From Burkholderiaceae bacterium (GTDB taxonomy: Bacteria > Pseudomonadota > Gammaproteobacteria > Burkholderiales > Burkholderiaceae_C), in assembly GCA_023150375.1 (NCBI GenBank), contig JAKLLA010000008.1, positions 62,001 through 126,000 on the forward strand: a DNA stretch of 64,000 nucleotides. The letters are read 5' to 3'. Both the position numbers and the translations under genes were made by a program. This document shows positions 49,747 to 58,930 of the stretch, one piece after another. The notes under the pieces were generated by a model. It ran no database searches. It had not been told where the DNA came from and saw nothing but the letters and a program-made list of their open reading frames with translations. The stretch's first letter is position 1. Every line of letters starts with the position of its first letter.

Positions 49747-51071
49747 CGGCTTGCAGCGAAGGCGGCGGGGTCGAGCTCGCAGGGGCGGCCGGCAAGCTGG
49801 TCGGCCAGCAGGCGTGCGGCCGAGCAGCTCAGGCCCCAGCCCAGGGCACCGTGGCCGAGCTGCAGCCAGACGCCCGGGCGCGCCGAACGACCGATCACCG
49901 GCAGGCCGTCGGGCAGCATCGGGCGTGCGCCGCGCCAGAGCTGGGCGCTGTCGCGCTGCACGGCCAGCGGAAACCAGCGGTCCAGAGCGGCATAGAGCGG
50001 GTTGTAGTCCTGTGCGGCGGCACTGTCGGCGCTGCCGCCGAGCAGCCAGCCCCCACAGATCCGCAGCCGCTGGCCCAGGCGCGAGAAGGTGATGCCGCTG
50101 TCGAGCTCGACCAGCGCGGCGCGCGGCGCCTGCTCGAGCAGTTCCTCGCGCAGCCGGAAGGTCACACCCAGGCCCCACACCGGCTGCAGCGGCAGGTCGA
50201 CGCCCAGCGACTCCAGCAGCGGCGTGCCGACCGCGCCGCTGGCCAGCACCACGGCGTCCACATCGAGTTCAGGCGGCGGGGGATCGGGCAGCGTGGGCAG
50301 AAAGGCGCGCTGTTCGGCCTGCAGGTTGCCGCGTCCGGCCTCGGCGGCCTCGGTCGGACGTGGGGCGAGTCGCAGCGTGGGACCGCTGGCGCCGGCGTGC
50401 AGGGCCCTCACCTCGGTCTGGAAATGGAAGCGCACCCCGCCGTCGCGCTCGCAGAGCAGGCGCAGGCGGTGGGCGAACTCGCGGCAGTTGCCGGCGCCGG
50501 CCTGGGGCAGGTGCAGGCCGCCGTCCAGCGCCGTGCCCGGATGCAGGCCGGGCTCGAGGGCCCGGCAGGCTGGCGCATCGAGCGTGCGCAGCGGCTGACC
50601 GGTTTCGCCCAGTGCCTGCAGGGCCTGCCAGCGGCGTTCGGTGACGGCGTCCTGCTGCCCGCGCAGCGCGAGCAGGCCCTCGCCGCGCTCGTAGGAGATG
50701 CCGTGGCTGCGCGCGATGGACGCCTGGCGCTGTTCGCCCAGCAGCAGCAGGTGCAGCAAGGCCGTCCGGGCGCTGCCGCCTGCCGCGCTGCCGCGCCGCC
50801 ACTGGCGCAGCCAGCGCCACTCGGCGCCGTGCCAGCGGGCGCGCCACTGCAGTTCGCCCATCGTGCTGCGCTGCGCCCGGCCGCGCGCCGGCGCGCCGGG
50901 CTGCGGCTGCCAGGCCAGCAGCGCCGGACCGATCAGGCCGGCGTTGGCGAAGCTGGCCTGCGCAGCCACGGCATCGTGCCGCTCGAGAACCGTCACCTCG
51001 TGGCCGTCGCGGGCCAGTTCGTAGGCGGTGGTGATGCCCGCAATGCCGGCGCCGACGATCGCGACGCGCAT
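49728..51071 (-). CDS. D-amino-acid dehydrogenase-like FAD oxidoreductase (DadA family)
   Basis: The 447-residue flavoprotein has an N-terminal FAD motif GAGIAG (residues 7-12 in VAIVGAGIAGITTAYELARDGHEVTVLE). It also has the DadA-like SFANAGLIGP, a substrate domain, and the C-terminal WRGARPMLPDGLPVIGRS and LGHGALGWGLSCSAARLLADQL. DadA deaminates D-amino acids into the respiratory chain. An internal Pro/Glu-rich insertion (about 235-275) is unusual. The true substrate is not certain. It is first of the overlapping dadA-like/PIN/nnr run. Confidence 0.85.
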   Translation of the reverse strand: MRVAIVGAGIAGITTAYELARDGHEVTVLERHDAVAAQASFANAGLIGPALLAWQPQPGAPARGRAQRSTMGELQWRARWHGAEWRWLRQWRRGSAAGGSARTALLHLLLLGEQRQASIARSHGISYERGEGLLALRGQQDAVTERRWQALQALGETGQPLRTLDAPACRALEPGLHPGTALDGGLHLPQAGAGNCREFAHRLRLLCERDGGVRFHFQTEVRALHAGASGPTLRLAPRPTEAAEAGRGNLQAEQRAFLPTLPDPPPPELDVDAVVLASGAVGTPLLESLGVDLPLQPVWGLGVTFRLREELLEQAPRAALVELDSGITFSRLGQRLRICGGWLLGGSADSAAAQDYNPLYAALDRWFPLAVQRDSAQLWRGARPMLPDGLPVIGRSARPGVWLQLGHGALGWGLSCSAARLLADQLAGRPCELDPAAFAASRWTASP

Positions 51072-51178
51072 CAGCCGGCGCCCCCGGGGCGGCGGCGCGT
51101 GACGCCGGGCAGCGCGGCGATCCGGGCTGGGTGGGGCCGGGTCGGGGTCCCGGTTCGGGCAGGGGGGCTCGAGGCTGT

Positions 51179-51184
51179 TATACT
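51179..51184 (+). promoter_or_regulatory. -10 element (TATACT) of the rpsB promoter
   Basis: TATACT is preceded by a GT-rich, otherwise very GC-rich region. A TTCGGG 19 bp upstream is a poor -35. Start of transcription would be near 51191, leaving a leader of about 270 nt before rpsB. Confidence 0.5.
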
Positions 51185-51190
51185 CATCGG

Positions 51191-51460
51191 GTTTTTCCGC
51201 CGAATCGGCTGATCGCCTCAGGGCCGCATGACAAGCATGTGCCGTCGGGTGTGCACCGGATCGGGGTGGGTTCCGCGCCGGAATCCACGGTGGGGCCGAA
51301 GAGGTGCCGCGCCCGGTGAGAAACCAGTCCGGATCCGGCTAGCTGAAGGTGTTGCCCCGCGACGCGAAGCGACCGATCTCCACCCCGAGGGCAGGAGGTC
51401 GGCCTCGGCGTTTCGAGGTGATTCCAGCCGGATTCTAGATCCAACCTTTGGAGTGTCTCG
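51191..51460 (+). promoter_or_regulatory. Long structured 5' leader of rpsB
   Basis: About 270 nt separate the promoter and the rpsB ATG, with no gene in them. They can form hairpins: GGGTTCC/GGAATCC (51268-51286, one G-U pair), the palindrome CCGGATCCGG (51329-51338) and CCTCG/CGAGG (51403-51418). A GGAG Shine-Dalgarno lies near 51452. In E. coli the rpsB leader mediates autorepression by S2; a similar role here is inference. Confidence 0.5.
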
Positions 51461-52207
51461 ATGTCCTTCACGATGCGTGAAATGCTGGAAGCCGGTGTCC
51501 ATTTCGGTCACCAAACCCGCTTCTGGAACCCCAAGATGGCCCCGTTCATTTTCGGCCATCGCAACAAGATCCACATCATCAACCTCGAGAAGACGGTTCC
51601 GCTCTTCCACGAGGCGACCAAGTTCGCGCGCCAGCTGGCGTCCAAGCGCGGCACGATCCTCTTCGTCGGTACCAAGCGCCAGGCGCGTGACGTGGTGGCC
51701 GCCGAGGCTGCCCGTGCCGGCATGCCCTTCGTCGACCAGCGCTGGCTGGGCGGCATGCTGACCAACTTCAAGACCGTCAAGGGTTCGCTGAAGAAGCTCA
51801 AGGACATGCAGGCCCAGGTCGAGGCCGGGCTGGACCAGATGAACAAGAAGGAAGGCCTGCTGTTCCAGCGCGAGCTGGCCAAGCTCGAGAAGGACATCGG
51901 CGGCATCCAGGACATGAGCGCGCTGCCCGATGCGCTGTTCGTCATCGACGTCGGCTACCACAAGATCGCGGTGGCCGAGGCGCAGAAGCTGGGGATCCCG
52001 GTGATCGGTGTGGTCGACACGAACCACAACCCGGACGGCATCGACTACGTCATCCCCGGCAACGACGACTCCGCCAAGGCGGTGGCGCTGTACGCCCGCG
52101 CGATGGCCGACGCCGTGCTGGAAGGCAAGGCCAACGCGGTCAACGAGGTGGTCGAGGCGGTGGCGGCGACCGGCGACGAGTTCGTCGAGGTCAGCGACGC
52201 GGCCTGA
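51461..52207 (+). CDS. rpsB: 30S ribosomal protein S2
   Basis: The 248-residue ribosomal protein S2 is bound at the head-body junction of the 30S subunit. The start [25 protein letters not shown] (in parts) and [33 protein letters not shown] are standard. A coiled-coil insertion is centred on residues 105-150. It leads rpsB-tsf-pyrH-frr, preceded by a long leader and followed by an intrinsic terminator. Confidence 0.98.
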   Translation: MSFTMREMLEAGVHFGHQTRFWNPKMAPFIFGHRNKIHIINLEKTVPLFHEATKFARQLASKRGTILFVGTKRQARDVVAAEAARAGMPFVDQRWLGGMLTNFKTVKGSLKKLKDMQAQVEAGLDQMNKKEGLLFQRELAKLEKDIGGIQDMSALPDALFVIDVGYHKIAVAEAQKLGIPVIGVVDTNHNPDGIDYVIPGNDDSAKAVALYARAMADAVLEGKANAVNEVVEAVAATGDEFVEVSDAA

Positions 52208-52230
52208 TCCCTCGCGGTAGATCCGGGGAA

Positions 52231-52255
52231 GGGGGCTGCTTCAGCCCCCTTTTTT
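52231..52255 (+). terminator. Intrinsic terminator/attenuator between rpsB and tsf
   Basis: GGGGGCT (52231-52237), a 5-nt loop and AGCCCCC (52243-52249) form a strong hairpin followed by six T. It lies 24 bp after the rpsB stop. As tsf has no obvious strong promoter in the 64 bp that follow, this likely attenuates rather than stops all transcription into tsf. Confidence 0.85.
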
Positions 52256-52319
52256 CAAGACATTTGCAAGACTTCCCGGCGGCGCCTGCGAGGCGTCGCC
52301 GGCTGCCAAGGAGAGAACG

Positions 52320-53216
52320 ATGGCTGCGATTACCGCGAAGATGGTTGCCGACCTGCGCGCCAAGACCGATGCCCCGATGATGGAGTGCAAGAAGGCGCTG
52401 ACCGAGGCCGACGGCGACATGGTGCGTGCCGAGGAGATCCTGCGCGTCAAGCTGGGCAACAAGGCCAGCAAGGCCGCCTCGCGCGTGACGGCCGAGGGCG
52501 TGATCGCCGCGGCCGTGGCCGGCAACACCGGTGCGCTGGTCGAGGTCAACTGCGAGACCGACTTCGTTTCCAAGAACGAAACCTTCCTGGCCTTCGTCAA
52601 TGCCTGCGCGAAGCTGGTGGCCGAGCAGAATCCGGCGGACGTCGAGGCCCTGTCGGCCCTGCCGCTGGCGATGGAAGACTTCGGTCCGACCGTCGAGGAC
52701 GTGCGCAAGGGCCTGATCGGCAAGATCGGCGAGAACATGTCGATCCGCCGCTTCAAGCGCTACAGCGGCGGCGGCGATCTGGCCCACTACCTGCATGGCA
52801 CGCGCATCGGCGTGGTGGTCGAGTACAGCGGCGATGCCACGGCCGCCAAGGACGCCGCGATGCACATCGCCGCGATGAAGCCGGCCGCCCTGTCGTCGGC
52901 CGACGTGCCGGCCGACCTGGTCGAGAAGGAGCGCAAGATCGCTGCCGAGAAGGCCGCAGAGTCGGGCAAGCCGGCCGAGATCGTCGCCAAGATGGTCGAG
53001 GGGTCGGTGCAGAAGTTCCTGAAGGAGGTCTCGCTGCTCGACCAGGTCTTCGTCAAGGCGGCCGACGGCAAGCAGACCGTTGCGGCCTATCTGAAGGGTG
53101 CCGGCACGGCGCTGAAGGGCTTCACGATGTTCGTCGTCGGCGAAGGCATCGAGAAGAAGCAGGACGACTTCGCCGCCGAGGTGGCCGCCCAGGTCGCCGC
53201 CGCCAAGGGCCAGTGA
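52320..53216 (+). CDS. tsf: Elongation factor Ts
   Basis: A 298-residue nucleotide-exchange factor for EF-Tu. The N-terminal UBA-like domain contains [25 protein letters not shown]. It is followed by the conserved [15 protein letters not shown] and a core ending near residue 295. An AAGGAGAG Shine-Dalgarno precedes the ATG. It follows rpsB after a terminator-like hairpin. Confidence 0.98.
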   Translation: MAAITAKMVADLRAKTDAPMMECKKALTEADGDMVRAEEILRVKLGNKASKAASRVTAEGVIAAAVAGNTGALVEVNCETDFVSKNETFLAFVNACAKLVAEQNPADVEALSALPLAMEDFGPTVEDVRKGLIGKIGENMSIRRFKRYSGGGDLAHYLHGTRIGVVVEYSGDATAAKDAAMHIAAMKPAALSSADVPADLVEKERKIAAEKAAESGKPAEIVAKMVEGSVQKFLKEVSLLDQVFVKAADGKQTVAAYLKGAGTALKGFTMFVVGEGIEKKQDDFAAEVAAQVAAAKGQ

Positions 53217-53306
53217 CGCCCGGCGCGGCACGCCGCCCTGCGGGGCGGGTCGCTGCCGCGCAATCGCCTACACTGCCGCCACGTTGCATTCTTCGAGGAA
53301 ACCCGC

Positions 53307-54017
53307 ATGCCGGCCTACAAACGCATCCTGCTCAAGCTTTCCGGTGAAGCCCTGATGGGCGACGACGCCTTCGGCATCAACCGCGCGACCATCGTGCGCA
53401 TGGTGCGGGAGATCCGGGAGGTGACGGCGCTGGGCTGCGAGGTGGCCGTGGTGATCGGCGGGGGCAACATCTTCCGCGGCGTGGCCGGCGGCTCGGTCGG
53501 CATGGACCGCGCGACGGCCGACTACATGGGCATGCTGGCCACGGTGATGAACTCGCTGGCCCTGGCCGACACGATGCGCCTCGAGGGCATGACCGCCCGG
53601 GTGATGTCGGCCATCAGCATCGACCAGGTGGTCGAGCCCTATGTCCGCCCGAAGGCCCTGCAGTACCTCGAGGAGGGCAAGGTGGTGGTCTTCGCCGGCG
53701 GCACCGGCAACCCCTTCTTCACGACCGACACCGCCGCCGCGCTGCGTGGCGCGGAGATCGGTGCCGAGGTGATGCTCAAGGCCACCAAGGTCGACGGGGT
53801 GTACACCGCCGATCCGAAGAAGGACCCGAACGCCACCCGCTATCCCTCGCTGACCTTCGACGAGGCGATCGTGAAGAACCTCGCGGTGCTCGACGCCACC
53901 GCGTTCGCGCTGTGCCGCGACCAGAAGCTGCCGATCAAGGTGTTCTCCATCGTCAAGCCCGGCGCGCTCAGGCGCGTGGTGATGGGCGAGGACGAGGGCA
54001 CGCTGGTGCACGTCTGA
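53307..54017 (+). CDS. pyrH: UMP kinase
   Basis: This 236-residue amino-acid-kinase-fold UMP kinase is part of pyrimidine synthesis. [16 protein letters not shown] is at the start, [11 protein letters not shown] in the middle, and the C-terminal [23 protein letters not shown] fits. It differs from eukaryote-type UMP/CMP kinases. It lies 90 bp after tsf, with a weak TACACT -10-like element at 53269. Confidence 0.97.
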   Translation: MPAYKRILLKLSGEALMGDDAFGINRATIVRMVREIREVTALGCEVAVVIGGGNIFRGVAGGSVGMDRATADYMGMLATVMNSLALADTMRLEGMTARVMSAISIDQVVEPYVRPKALQYLEEGKVVVFAGGTGNPFFTTDTAAALRGAEIGAEVMLKATKVDGVYTADPKKDPNATRYPSLTFDEAIVKNLAVLDATAFALCRDQKLPIKVFSIVKPGALRRVVMGEDEGTLVHV

Positions 54018-54095
54018 TCTGCGCCTCGGCCGCCCGCATCGAGGCGGTGGCGCAGGCCCGGCCGCGCTGCCGCCGGCATCTCCAGGAGTCAAGCG

Positions 54096-54656
54096 ATGAG
54101 CATTGCCGACATCAAGAAGAACGCCGAGGCCAAGATGGCCAAGTCCGTCGAGGCCTTCAAGCACGAACTGACCAAGATCCGCACCGGCCGCGCCCACCCG
54201 GGCATCCTCGACCAGGTGCAGGTGGACTACTACGGCTCGGCCGTGCCGATCAGCCAGGTGGCCAACGTCTCGCTGATCGATGCGCGCACGATCAGCGTGC
54301 AGCCCTGGGAAAAGGGCATGGGTGCCAAGATCGAGAAGGCCATCCGCGAATCGGACCTGGGCCTGAATCCCTCGTCGATGGGCGACCTGATCCGCGTGCC
54401 GATGCCCGCGCTGACCGAGGAGCGCCGCAAGGAGCTCACCAAGGTCGTGCGCCATGCCGGCGAGGACGCCAAGGTGGCCGTGCGCAACCTGCGCCGCGAT
54501 GCCAACGAGCAGGCCAAGAAGCTGCTCAAGGACAAGCAGATCACCGAGGACGAGGAGCGCCGCTCCATCGACGAGGTGCAGAAGCTGACCGATCGCGTCG
54601 TGGCCGAGATCGACAAGCTGGTGCACGGCAAGGAAGCCGAGATCCTCGCGGTCTGA
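54096..54656 (+). CDS. frr: Ribosome recycling factor
   Basis: The 186-residue RRF splits post-termination ribosomes with EF-G. The three-helix bundle/hinge architecture shows [20 protein letters not shown] at the start, [17 protein letters not shown], and [28 protein letters not shown] (in parts) in the third helix. AGGAGTC before the ATG serves as Shine-Dalgarno. It follows pyrH, as usual. Confidence 0.98.
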   Translation: MSIADIKKNAEAKMAKSVEAFKHELTKIRTGRAHPGILDQVQVDYYGSAVPISQVANVSLIDARTISVQPWEKGMGAKIEKAIRESDLGLNPSSMGDLIRVPMPALTEERRKELTKVVRHAGEDAKVAVRNLRRDANEQAKKLLKDKQITEDEERRSIDEVQKLTDRVVAEIDKLVHGKEAEILAV

Positions 54657-54705
54657 GCCGTGCGTCGACGTGCTGCAATGGCTGCGCGGCCCCAGGCAGG
54701 AGGCG

Positions 54706-55461
54706 ATGGTGACTGAGCCCGGCCCGGCGGTGCCGCGCCATGTGGCCATCGTGATGGACGGTAACGGGCGCTGGGCGAACAAGCGCCTGATGCCGCGCGT
54801 GGTCGGCCACAAGTTCGGTGTCGACGCGCTGGTGAACATCATTCATGCCTCGGCCGCTCGCGGCATCGAGTACCTCACCGTCTTCGCCTTCTCCTCCGAG
54901 AACTGGAAGCGGCCCCAGGACGAGGTCTCGGGGCTGATGAATCTGGTGATGGTGGCGGTGTCGAAGTACCTTGCCCGCATGGCCGAGGACGGGGTGCGCA
55001 TCCGCATCATCGGCGACCGCTCGCAGGTCAGCGAGAAGGTGCGGGCCGCCTGGGACCATGCCGAGACGCTGACGGCCGGCAACCGCCGCATCACCGTGTC
55101 GGTGGCCTTCAACTACGGCGGGCGCTGGGATGTGGTGCAGGCCTGTCGCCGCGCGATGGAGGCCGGGCTGAGCCCCGCCGAGCTCGACGAACAGGTGCTG
55201 TCGCGCTACATGTCGCTGTCCTATGCGCCGGACCCGGACCTGTTCATCCGCACCGGCGGCGAGGTGCGCATTTCCAACTTCCTGCTCTGGCAGACGGCCT
55301 ACACCGAGCTGTACTTCACCGACTGCCTCTGGCCCGATTTCGACGAGCGTGCCCTGGATGCGGCGCTGGCCGACTATGCCCGACGGGATCGCCGCTTCGG
55401 CCGGGTGAAGACCGACGTGGATGCCGGTGGCCAGCCGCGTGCCTTGCCCGTGGCCGACTGA
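54706..55461 (+). CDS. uppS: Undecaprenyl diphosphate synthase (cis-prenyltransferase)
   Basis: A 251-residue enzyme that adds isopentenyl units to farnesyl diphosphate to make C55-PP for peptidoglycan and LPS export. The catalytic IVMDGNGRWA with Asp18 is at the N-terminus, and FAFSSENWKRP and RTGGEVRISNFLLWQTAYTELYF (in parts) follow. The ATG at 54706 has AGGAGG two bases upstream; GTG 54709 (five-base spacing) and GTG 54670 are alternatives. Confidence 0.95.
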   Translation: MVTEPGPAVPRHVAIVMDGNGRWANKRLMPRVVGHKFGVDALVNIIHASAARGIEYLTVFAFSSENWKRPQDEVSGLMNLVMVAVSKYLARMAEDGVRIRIIGDRSQVSEKVRAAWDHAETLTAGNRRITVSVAFNYGGRWDVVQACRRAMEAGLSPAELDEQVLSRYMSLSYAPDPDLFIRTGGEVRISNFLLWQTAYTELYFTDCLWPDFDERALDAALADYARRDRRFGRVKTDVDAGGQPRALPVAD

Positions 55462-55483
55462 ACGCGCGACAGGCCTCTTGCTC

Positions 55484-56320
55484 ATGCTCAAGCAACGCAT
55501 CATCACGGCGCTGCTGCTGATGGCAGTGCTGCTGCCGGCGTTGTTCGCGCCGGTGGCCTGGCCCTTCATGGCCCTGACGCTGGCGATGATCGCCGCGGCG
55601 GGCTGGGAGTGGGCGCGGCTGAACCATCTGCCCGGCGTGCCGGCCTGGGGCTACGGGGCTGTCGTGGCGGCCGGGGCAGCGCTGGCCTGGCTCACCGGCT
55701 GGGCTGGTGCGGCACCGGCCGGGCTCTGGGGTGTCGCGCTGCTGCTGTGGGTGCTCGGCGGAGCCTGGGTGCTGCGGCGCGGCGTGGCTGGCTGGCCGGC
55801 GCTGCCACGTGCACTGCGACTGGCCGTCGGGCTGCTGCTGCTCTGGCTGGCCTGGCTTGCGATCGCCGAGGCGCGCCAGCGCGGCCTGAACTTCCTGCTG
55901 TCGACCTTCGCCCTGGTCTGGGCGGCCGACATCGCGGCCTATTTCGGCGGCCGGGCCTTCGGTCGGCGCAAGCTGGCGCCGGCGATCAGCCCGGGCAAGA
56001 GCTGGGCAGGTGTCTACAGCGGCATGCTCGGCGTGCTGCTGCTCGCGGCGGCCTGGATCGCCTTCGACCGTCAGGGGCTGGCCGATGGTCCCAGCCTGTA
56101 CAGCCTGCTGTGGCAGCGCCAGGGCCTGGCCGGCCTGGTGGTGAGCTGCCTGTTCCTGGCGGCGCTGAGCGTGGTGGGTGATCTCTTCGAGTCGCTGGTC
56201 AAGCGCAGCGTCGGTGCCAAGGACAGCTCGGCCCTGCTGCCCGGCCACGGCGGCGTGCTCGATCGCATCGACGCCCTGCTGCCCGTGTGCCCTCTGGCCC
56301 TAGCCCTCTTGTCCGCATGA
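55484..56320 (+). CDS. cdsA: Phosphatidate cytidylyltransferase
   Basis: This 278-residue polytopic membrane enzyme makes CDP-diacylglycerol, the branch point of phospholipid synthesis. The C-terminal signature [21 protein letters not shown] followed by [16 protein letters not shown] is complete. There are about eight hydrophobic helices. Its stop overlaps the dxr ATG (ATGA). Confidence 0.95.
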   Translation: MLKQRIITALLLMAVLLPALFAPVAWPFMALTLAMIAAAGWEWARLNHLPGVPAWGYGAVVAAGAALAWLTGWAGAAPAGLWGVALLLWVLGGAWVLRRGVAGWPALPRALRLAVGLLLLWLAWLAIAEARQRGLNFLLSTFALVWAADIAAYFGGRAFGRRKLAPAISPGKSWAGVYSGMLGVLLLAAAWIAFDRQGLADGPSLYSLLWQRQGLAGLVVSCLFLAALSVVGDLFESLVKRSVGAKDSSALLPGHGGVLDRIDALLPVCPLALALLSA

Positions 56321-57549
56321 CTTCGACTGCCTTTCCTGCTTCTTCTGCGCCGCACGAGCCGGCACGACCGCAGCGCGTGTGCGTGCTCGGTGCCACCGGC
56401 TCGATCGGCAGCAGCACGCTGGACGTGATCGCGCGGCACCCGCAGCGCTTCGAGGTGTTCGCGCTGAGCGCCCACAGCCGGGCCGACGAACTCGAGCGCC
56501 TGTGCCTGCAGTGGCAGCCACGCTTCGCGGTGCTGGGGGATGCGGCTGCGGCGCAGGATCTGGCGCAGCGCCTGGAAGCCGCGGGTTGCGCCACGCGGGT
56601 GCGGTCGGGCGCCGCCGCGCTCGAGGAGATCGCGGCCCATCCCGAGGTGGACAGCGTGATGGCCGCCATCGTCGGCGCCGCGGGCCTGGCGCCCTGCCTG
56701 GCTGCCGCGCGTGCCGGCAAGCGGCTGCTGCTGGCCAACAAGGAGGCGCTGGTGGTCGGCGGCGCGCTGTTCATGCGCGCGGTGCGCGAGGGCGGTGCCA
56801 CCCTGCTGCCCATCGACAGCGAGCACTCGGCCATCTTCCAGTGCCTGCCCGAGGACCGCGGCACCTGGGCGCAGCGCATCGACCACATCGTGCTCACCGC
56901 CTCGGGCGGCCCCTTCCGCCAGCGCGATCCGGCCACGCTGGCGCAGGTGACCCCGGAGCAGGCCTGCGCCCATCCCAACTGGGTGATGGGCCGCAAGATC
57001 TCGGTGGATTCGGCGACGATGATGAACAAGGCGCTCGAGGTGATCGAAGCACGCTGGCTCTTCGATCTCGCGCCGCGCGACGTGCGGGTGGTGATCCATC
57101 CGCAGAGCATCATCCACTCGATGGTGGTCTGTCGCGATGCCTCGGTGCTGGCCCAGCTGGGCACGCCGGACATGCGCGTGCCGATCGCTTACGGGCTGGC
57201 CTGGCCGCAGCGCATCGCCTCGGGCGCAGCGCAGCTGGACTTCCTGGGCCTGTCGAGCCTGACCTTCGAGCCGGCCGATGCCCGCCGCTTCCCCGGATTG
57301 CAGCTGGCCTGGCAGGCGCTGGAGTCACGCGAGGGCAGCACCGCGGTGCTCAATGCGGCCAACGAAGTGGCGGTGGCGGCCTTCCTGGACCGCCGGCTGC
57401 GTTTCGACCAGATCCACGCGGTCAATGCAGGCACGCTGGAGGCGCTGGCGGTGCCTGCCGAGGCGACCGCCTCGCTGGAGGGGCTGCTCTCGCTGGATGC
57501 CCAGGCGCGGCGGGTGGCCGAGGAACAGGTGCGCCGCTGCGCGGTCTGA
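56317..57549 (+). CDS. dxr: 1-deoxy-D-xylulose 5-phosphate reductoisomerase
   Basis: The 410-residue NADPH-dependent enzyme catalyses the first committed MEP-pathway step. [16 protein letters not shown] is the nucleotide-binding start; [23 protein letters not shown] and [20 protein letters not shown] carry metal/substrate residues. A poorly conserved N-terminal extension of about 20 residues precedes the core. It overlaps cdsA. ispG of this pathway lies at 31.4 kb. Confidence 0.96.
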   Translation: MTSTAFPASSAPHEPARPQRVCVLGATGSIGSSTLDVIARHPQRFEVFALSAHSRADELERLCLQWQPRFAVLGDAAAAQDLAQRLEAAGCATRVRSGAAALEEIAAHPEVDSVMAAIVGAAGLAPCLAAARAGKRLLLANKEALVVGGALFMRAVREGGATLLPIDSEHSAIFQCLPEDRGTWAQRIDHIVLTASGGPFRQRDPATLAQVTPEQACAHPNWVMGRKISVDSATMMNKALEVIEARWLFDLAPRDVRVVIHPQSIIHSMVVCRDASVLAQLGTPDMRVPIAYGLAWPQRIASGAAQLDFLGLSSLTFEPADARRFPGLQLAWQALESREGSTAVLNAANEVAVAAFLDRRLRFDQIHAVNAGTLEALAVPAEATASLEGLLSLDAQARRVAEEQVRRCAV

Positions 57550-57555
57550 GCCGAC

Positions 57556-58926
57556 ATGTCGAATTCCCTGCTCGGCTTCCTCGTCACCATCGCCGTCCTC
57601 ATCGTCGTGCACGAATGGGGGCACTACCGGGTCGCGCGGGCCTGTGGTATCCAGGTGCTGCGCTTCTCGGTGGGCTTCGGTCGGCCGATCTGGCGGCGCC
57701 AGATCGGTGAGACCGAGTGGGTGATCTCGATGCTGCCGCTGGGCGGCTACGTGAAGATGCTCGACGAGCGCGAGGCGCCGGTGCCGCCGCATCTGCAGCA
57801 CCGGGCCTTCAACCGCCGCCCGCTGTGGCAGCGCTCGGCCGTGGTCGCGGCCGGACCGCTGGCCAACCTGCTGCTGGCCGTGCTGCTCTATGCAGCCTCG
57901 CACTGGATCGGCACCGAGGAGCCGCGTGCGCTGCTCGGCACCCCGCTGGCCGGCAGCGTGGCCGAGCGCGCCGGGCTGCAGGCCGGCGACTGGGTGCGCA
58001 GCGCGCGCCGAGTCGGGCAGGCCGAGGAGGATTGGCAGCCCGTGGCCTCGATGCCCGACCTGCGCTGGCAGGTCACCCGGGCGGCGCTGGACGGCAGCGA
58101 CCTGGAGTTCGAGGTCAGCAGCAGCAGCGGTGGCCGGCGTACGCTGCGCCTGGAGCTGGCGGCCCTGGAGGCCCGCGATGCCGACGCGGCGCTGGCGCGG
58201 CGCATCGGGCTGGGTGCCGTCTTTGCCGAGCCGCAGCTGGGCGAGGTGCAGCCCGAAGGGCCGGCGGCCCGGGCGGGTCTGCAGCCCGGCGACCTGGTGC
58301 TGCGTGTCGACGCCCAGCCTGTGGCCGACGCTGCGGCGCTGCGGGCGCTGATCCGCGCCTCCGGGGTGCAGGGCACCCCGGCGCCGCAGAGCTGGGAGGT
58401 GCGGCGCGGCGACCGCCTGCTCACCCTGACCGTGCAGCCGCTGCGCATCGAGGAGCGCGGCGAGGCCTTCGGCCGCATCCAGGCCGCCATCGGTGCGCCG
58501 CCGCAGATGGACGAGGTGCGCTACGGCCTGGTCGACGGCCTGCAGCGCGGCTGGGACCGCACGGTCGAAGTGTCCCTGCTGACGCTGAAGATGTTCGGCC
58601 GCATGCTCACCGGCGAGGCCTCGCTGCGCAACATCAGCGGTCCGCTCACGATCGCCGACTACGCCGGCCAGTCCGTCGAGCTGGGGCTGGCCTACTACCT
58701 GGGTTTCCTGGCGGTGGTGAGCGTCAGCCTGGGTGTGCTCAACCTGCTGCCGCTGCCGATGCTCGACGGGGGACACCTCCTGTATCATCTCTTCGAGGCG
58801 GTGACCCGCAGGCCGATCCCGGAGGTCTGGCTGGAGCGGCTGCAACGAGGCGGGCTGGCCATCATCCTGATGATGATGACGCTGGCCCTGTACAACGACG
58901 TGGCCCGCCTGCTGGGTCTGCACTGA
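57556..58926 (+). CDS. rseP: Site-2 zinc metalloprotease RseP
   Basis: A 456-residue intramembrane protease. The zinc-binding HEWGH is at residues 19-23 in the first TM helix (VVHEWGHYRVARACG), and LPMLDGGHLLYHLFE with the third ligand Asp is in the later TM. Two PDZ domains lie between. RseP cleaves anti-sigma factors such as RseA and remnant signal peptides. It starts six bases after dxr and is followed by bamA. Confidence 0.94.
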   Translation: MSNSLLGFLVTIAVLIVVHEWGHYRVARACGIQVLRFSVGFGRPIWRRQIGETEWVISMLPLGGYVKMLDEREAPVPPHLQHRAFNRRPLWQRSAVVAAGPLANLLLAVLLYAASHWIGTEEPRALLGTPLAGSVAERAGLQAGDWVRSARRVGQAEEDWQPVASMPDLRWQVTRAALDGSDLEFEVSSSSGGRRTLRLELAALEARDADAALARRIGLGAVFAEPQLGEVQPEGPAARAGLQPGDLVLRVDAQPVADAAALRALIRASGVQGTPAPQSWEVRRGDRLLTLTVQPLRIEERGEAFGRIQAAIGAPPQMDEVRYGLVDGLQRGWDRTVEVSLLTLKMFGRMLTGEASLRNISGPLTIADYAGQSVELGLAYYLGFLAVVSVSLGVLNLLPLPMLDGGHLLYHLFEAVTRRPIPEVWLERLQRGGLAIILMMMTLALYNDVARLLGLH

Positions 58927-58930
58927 TCGC

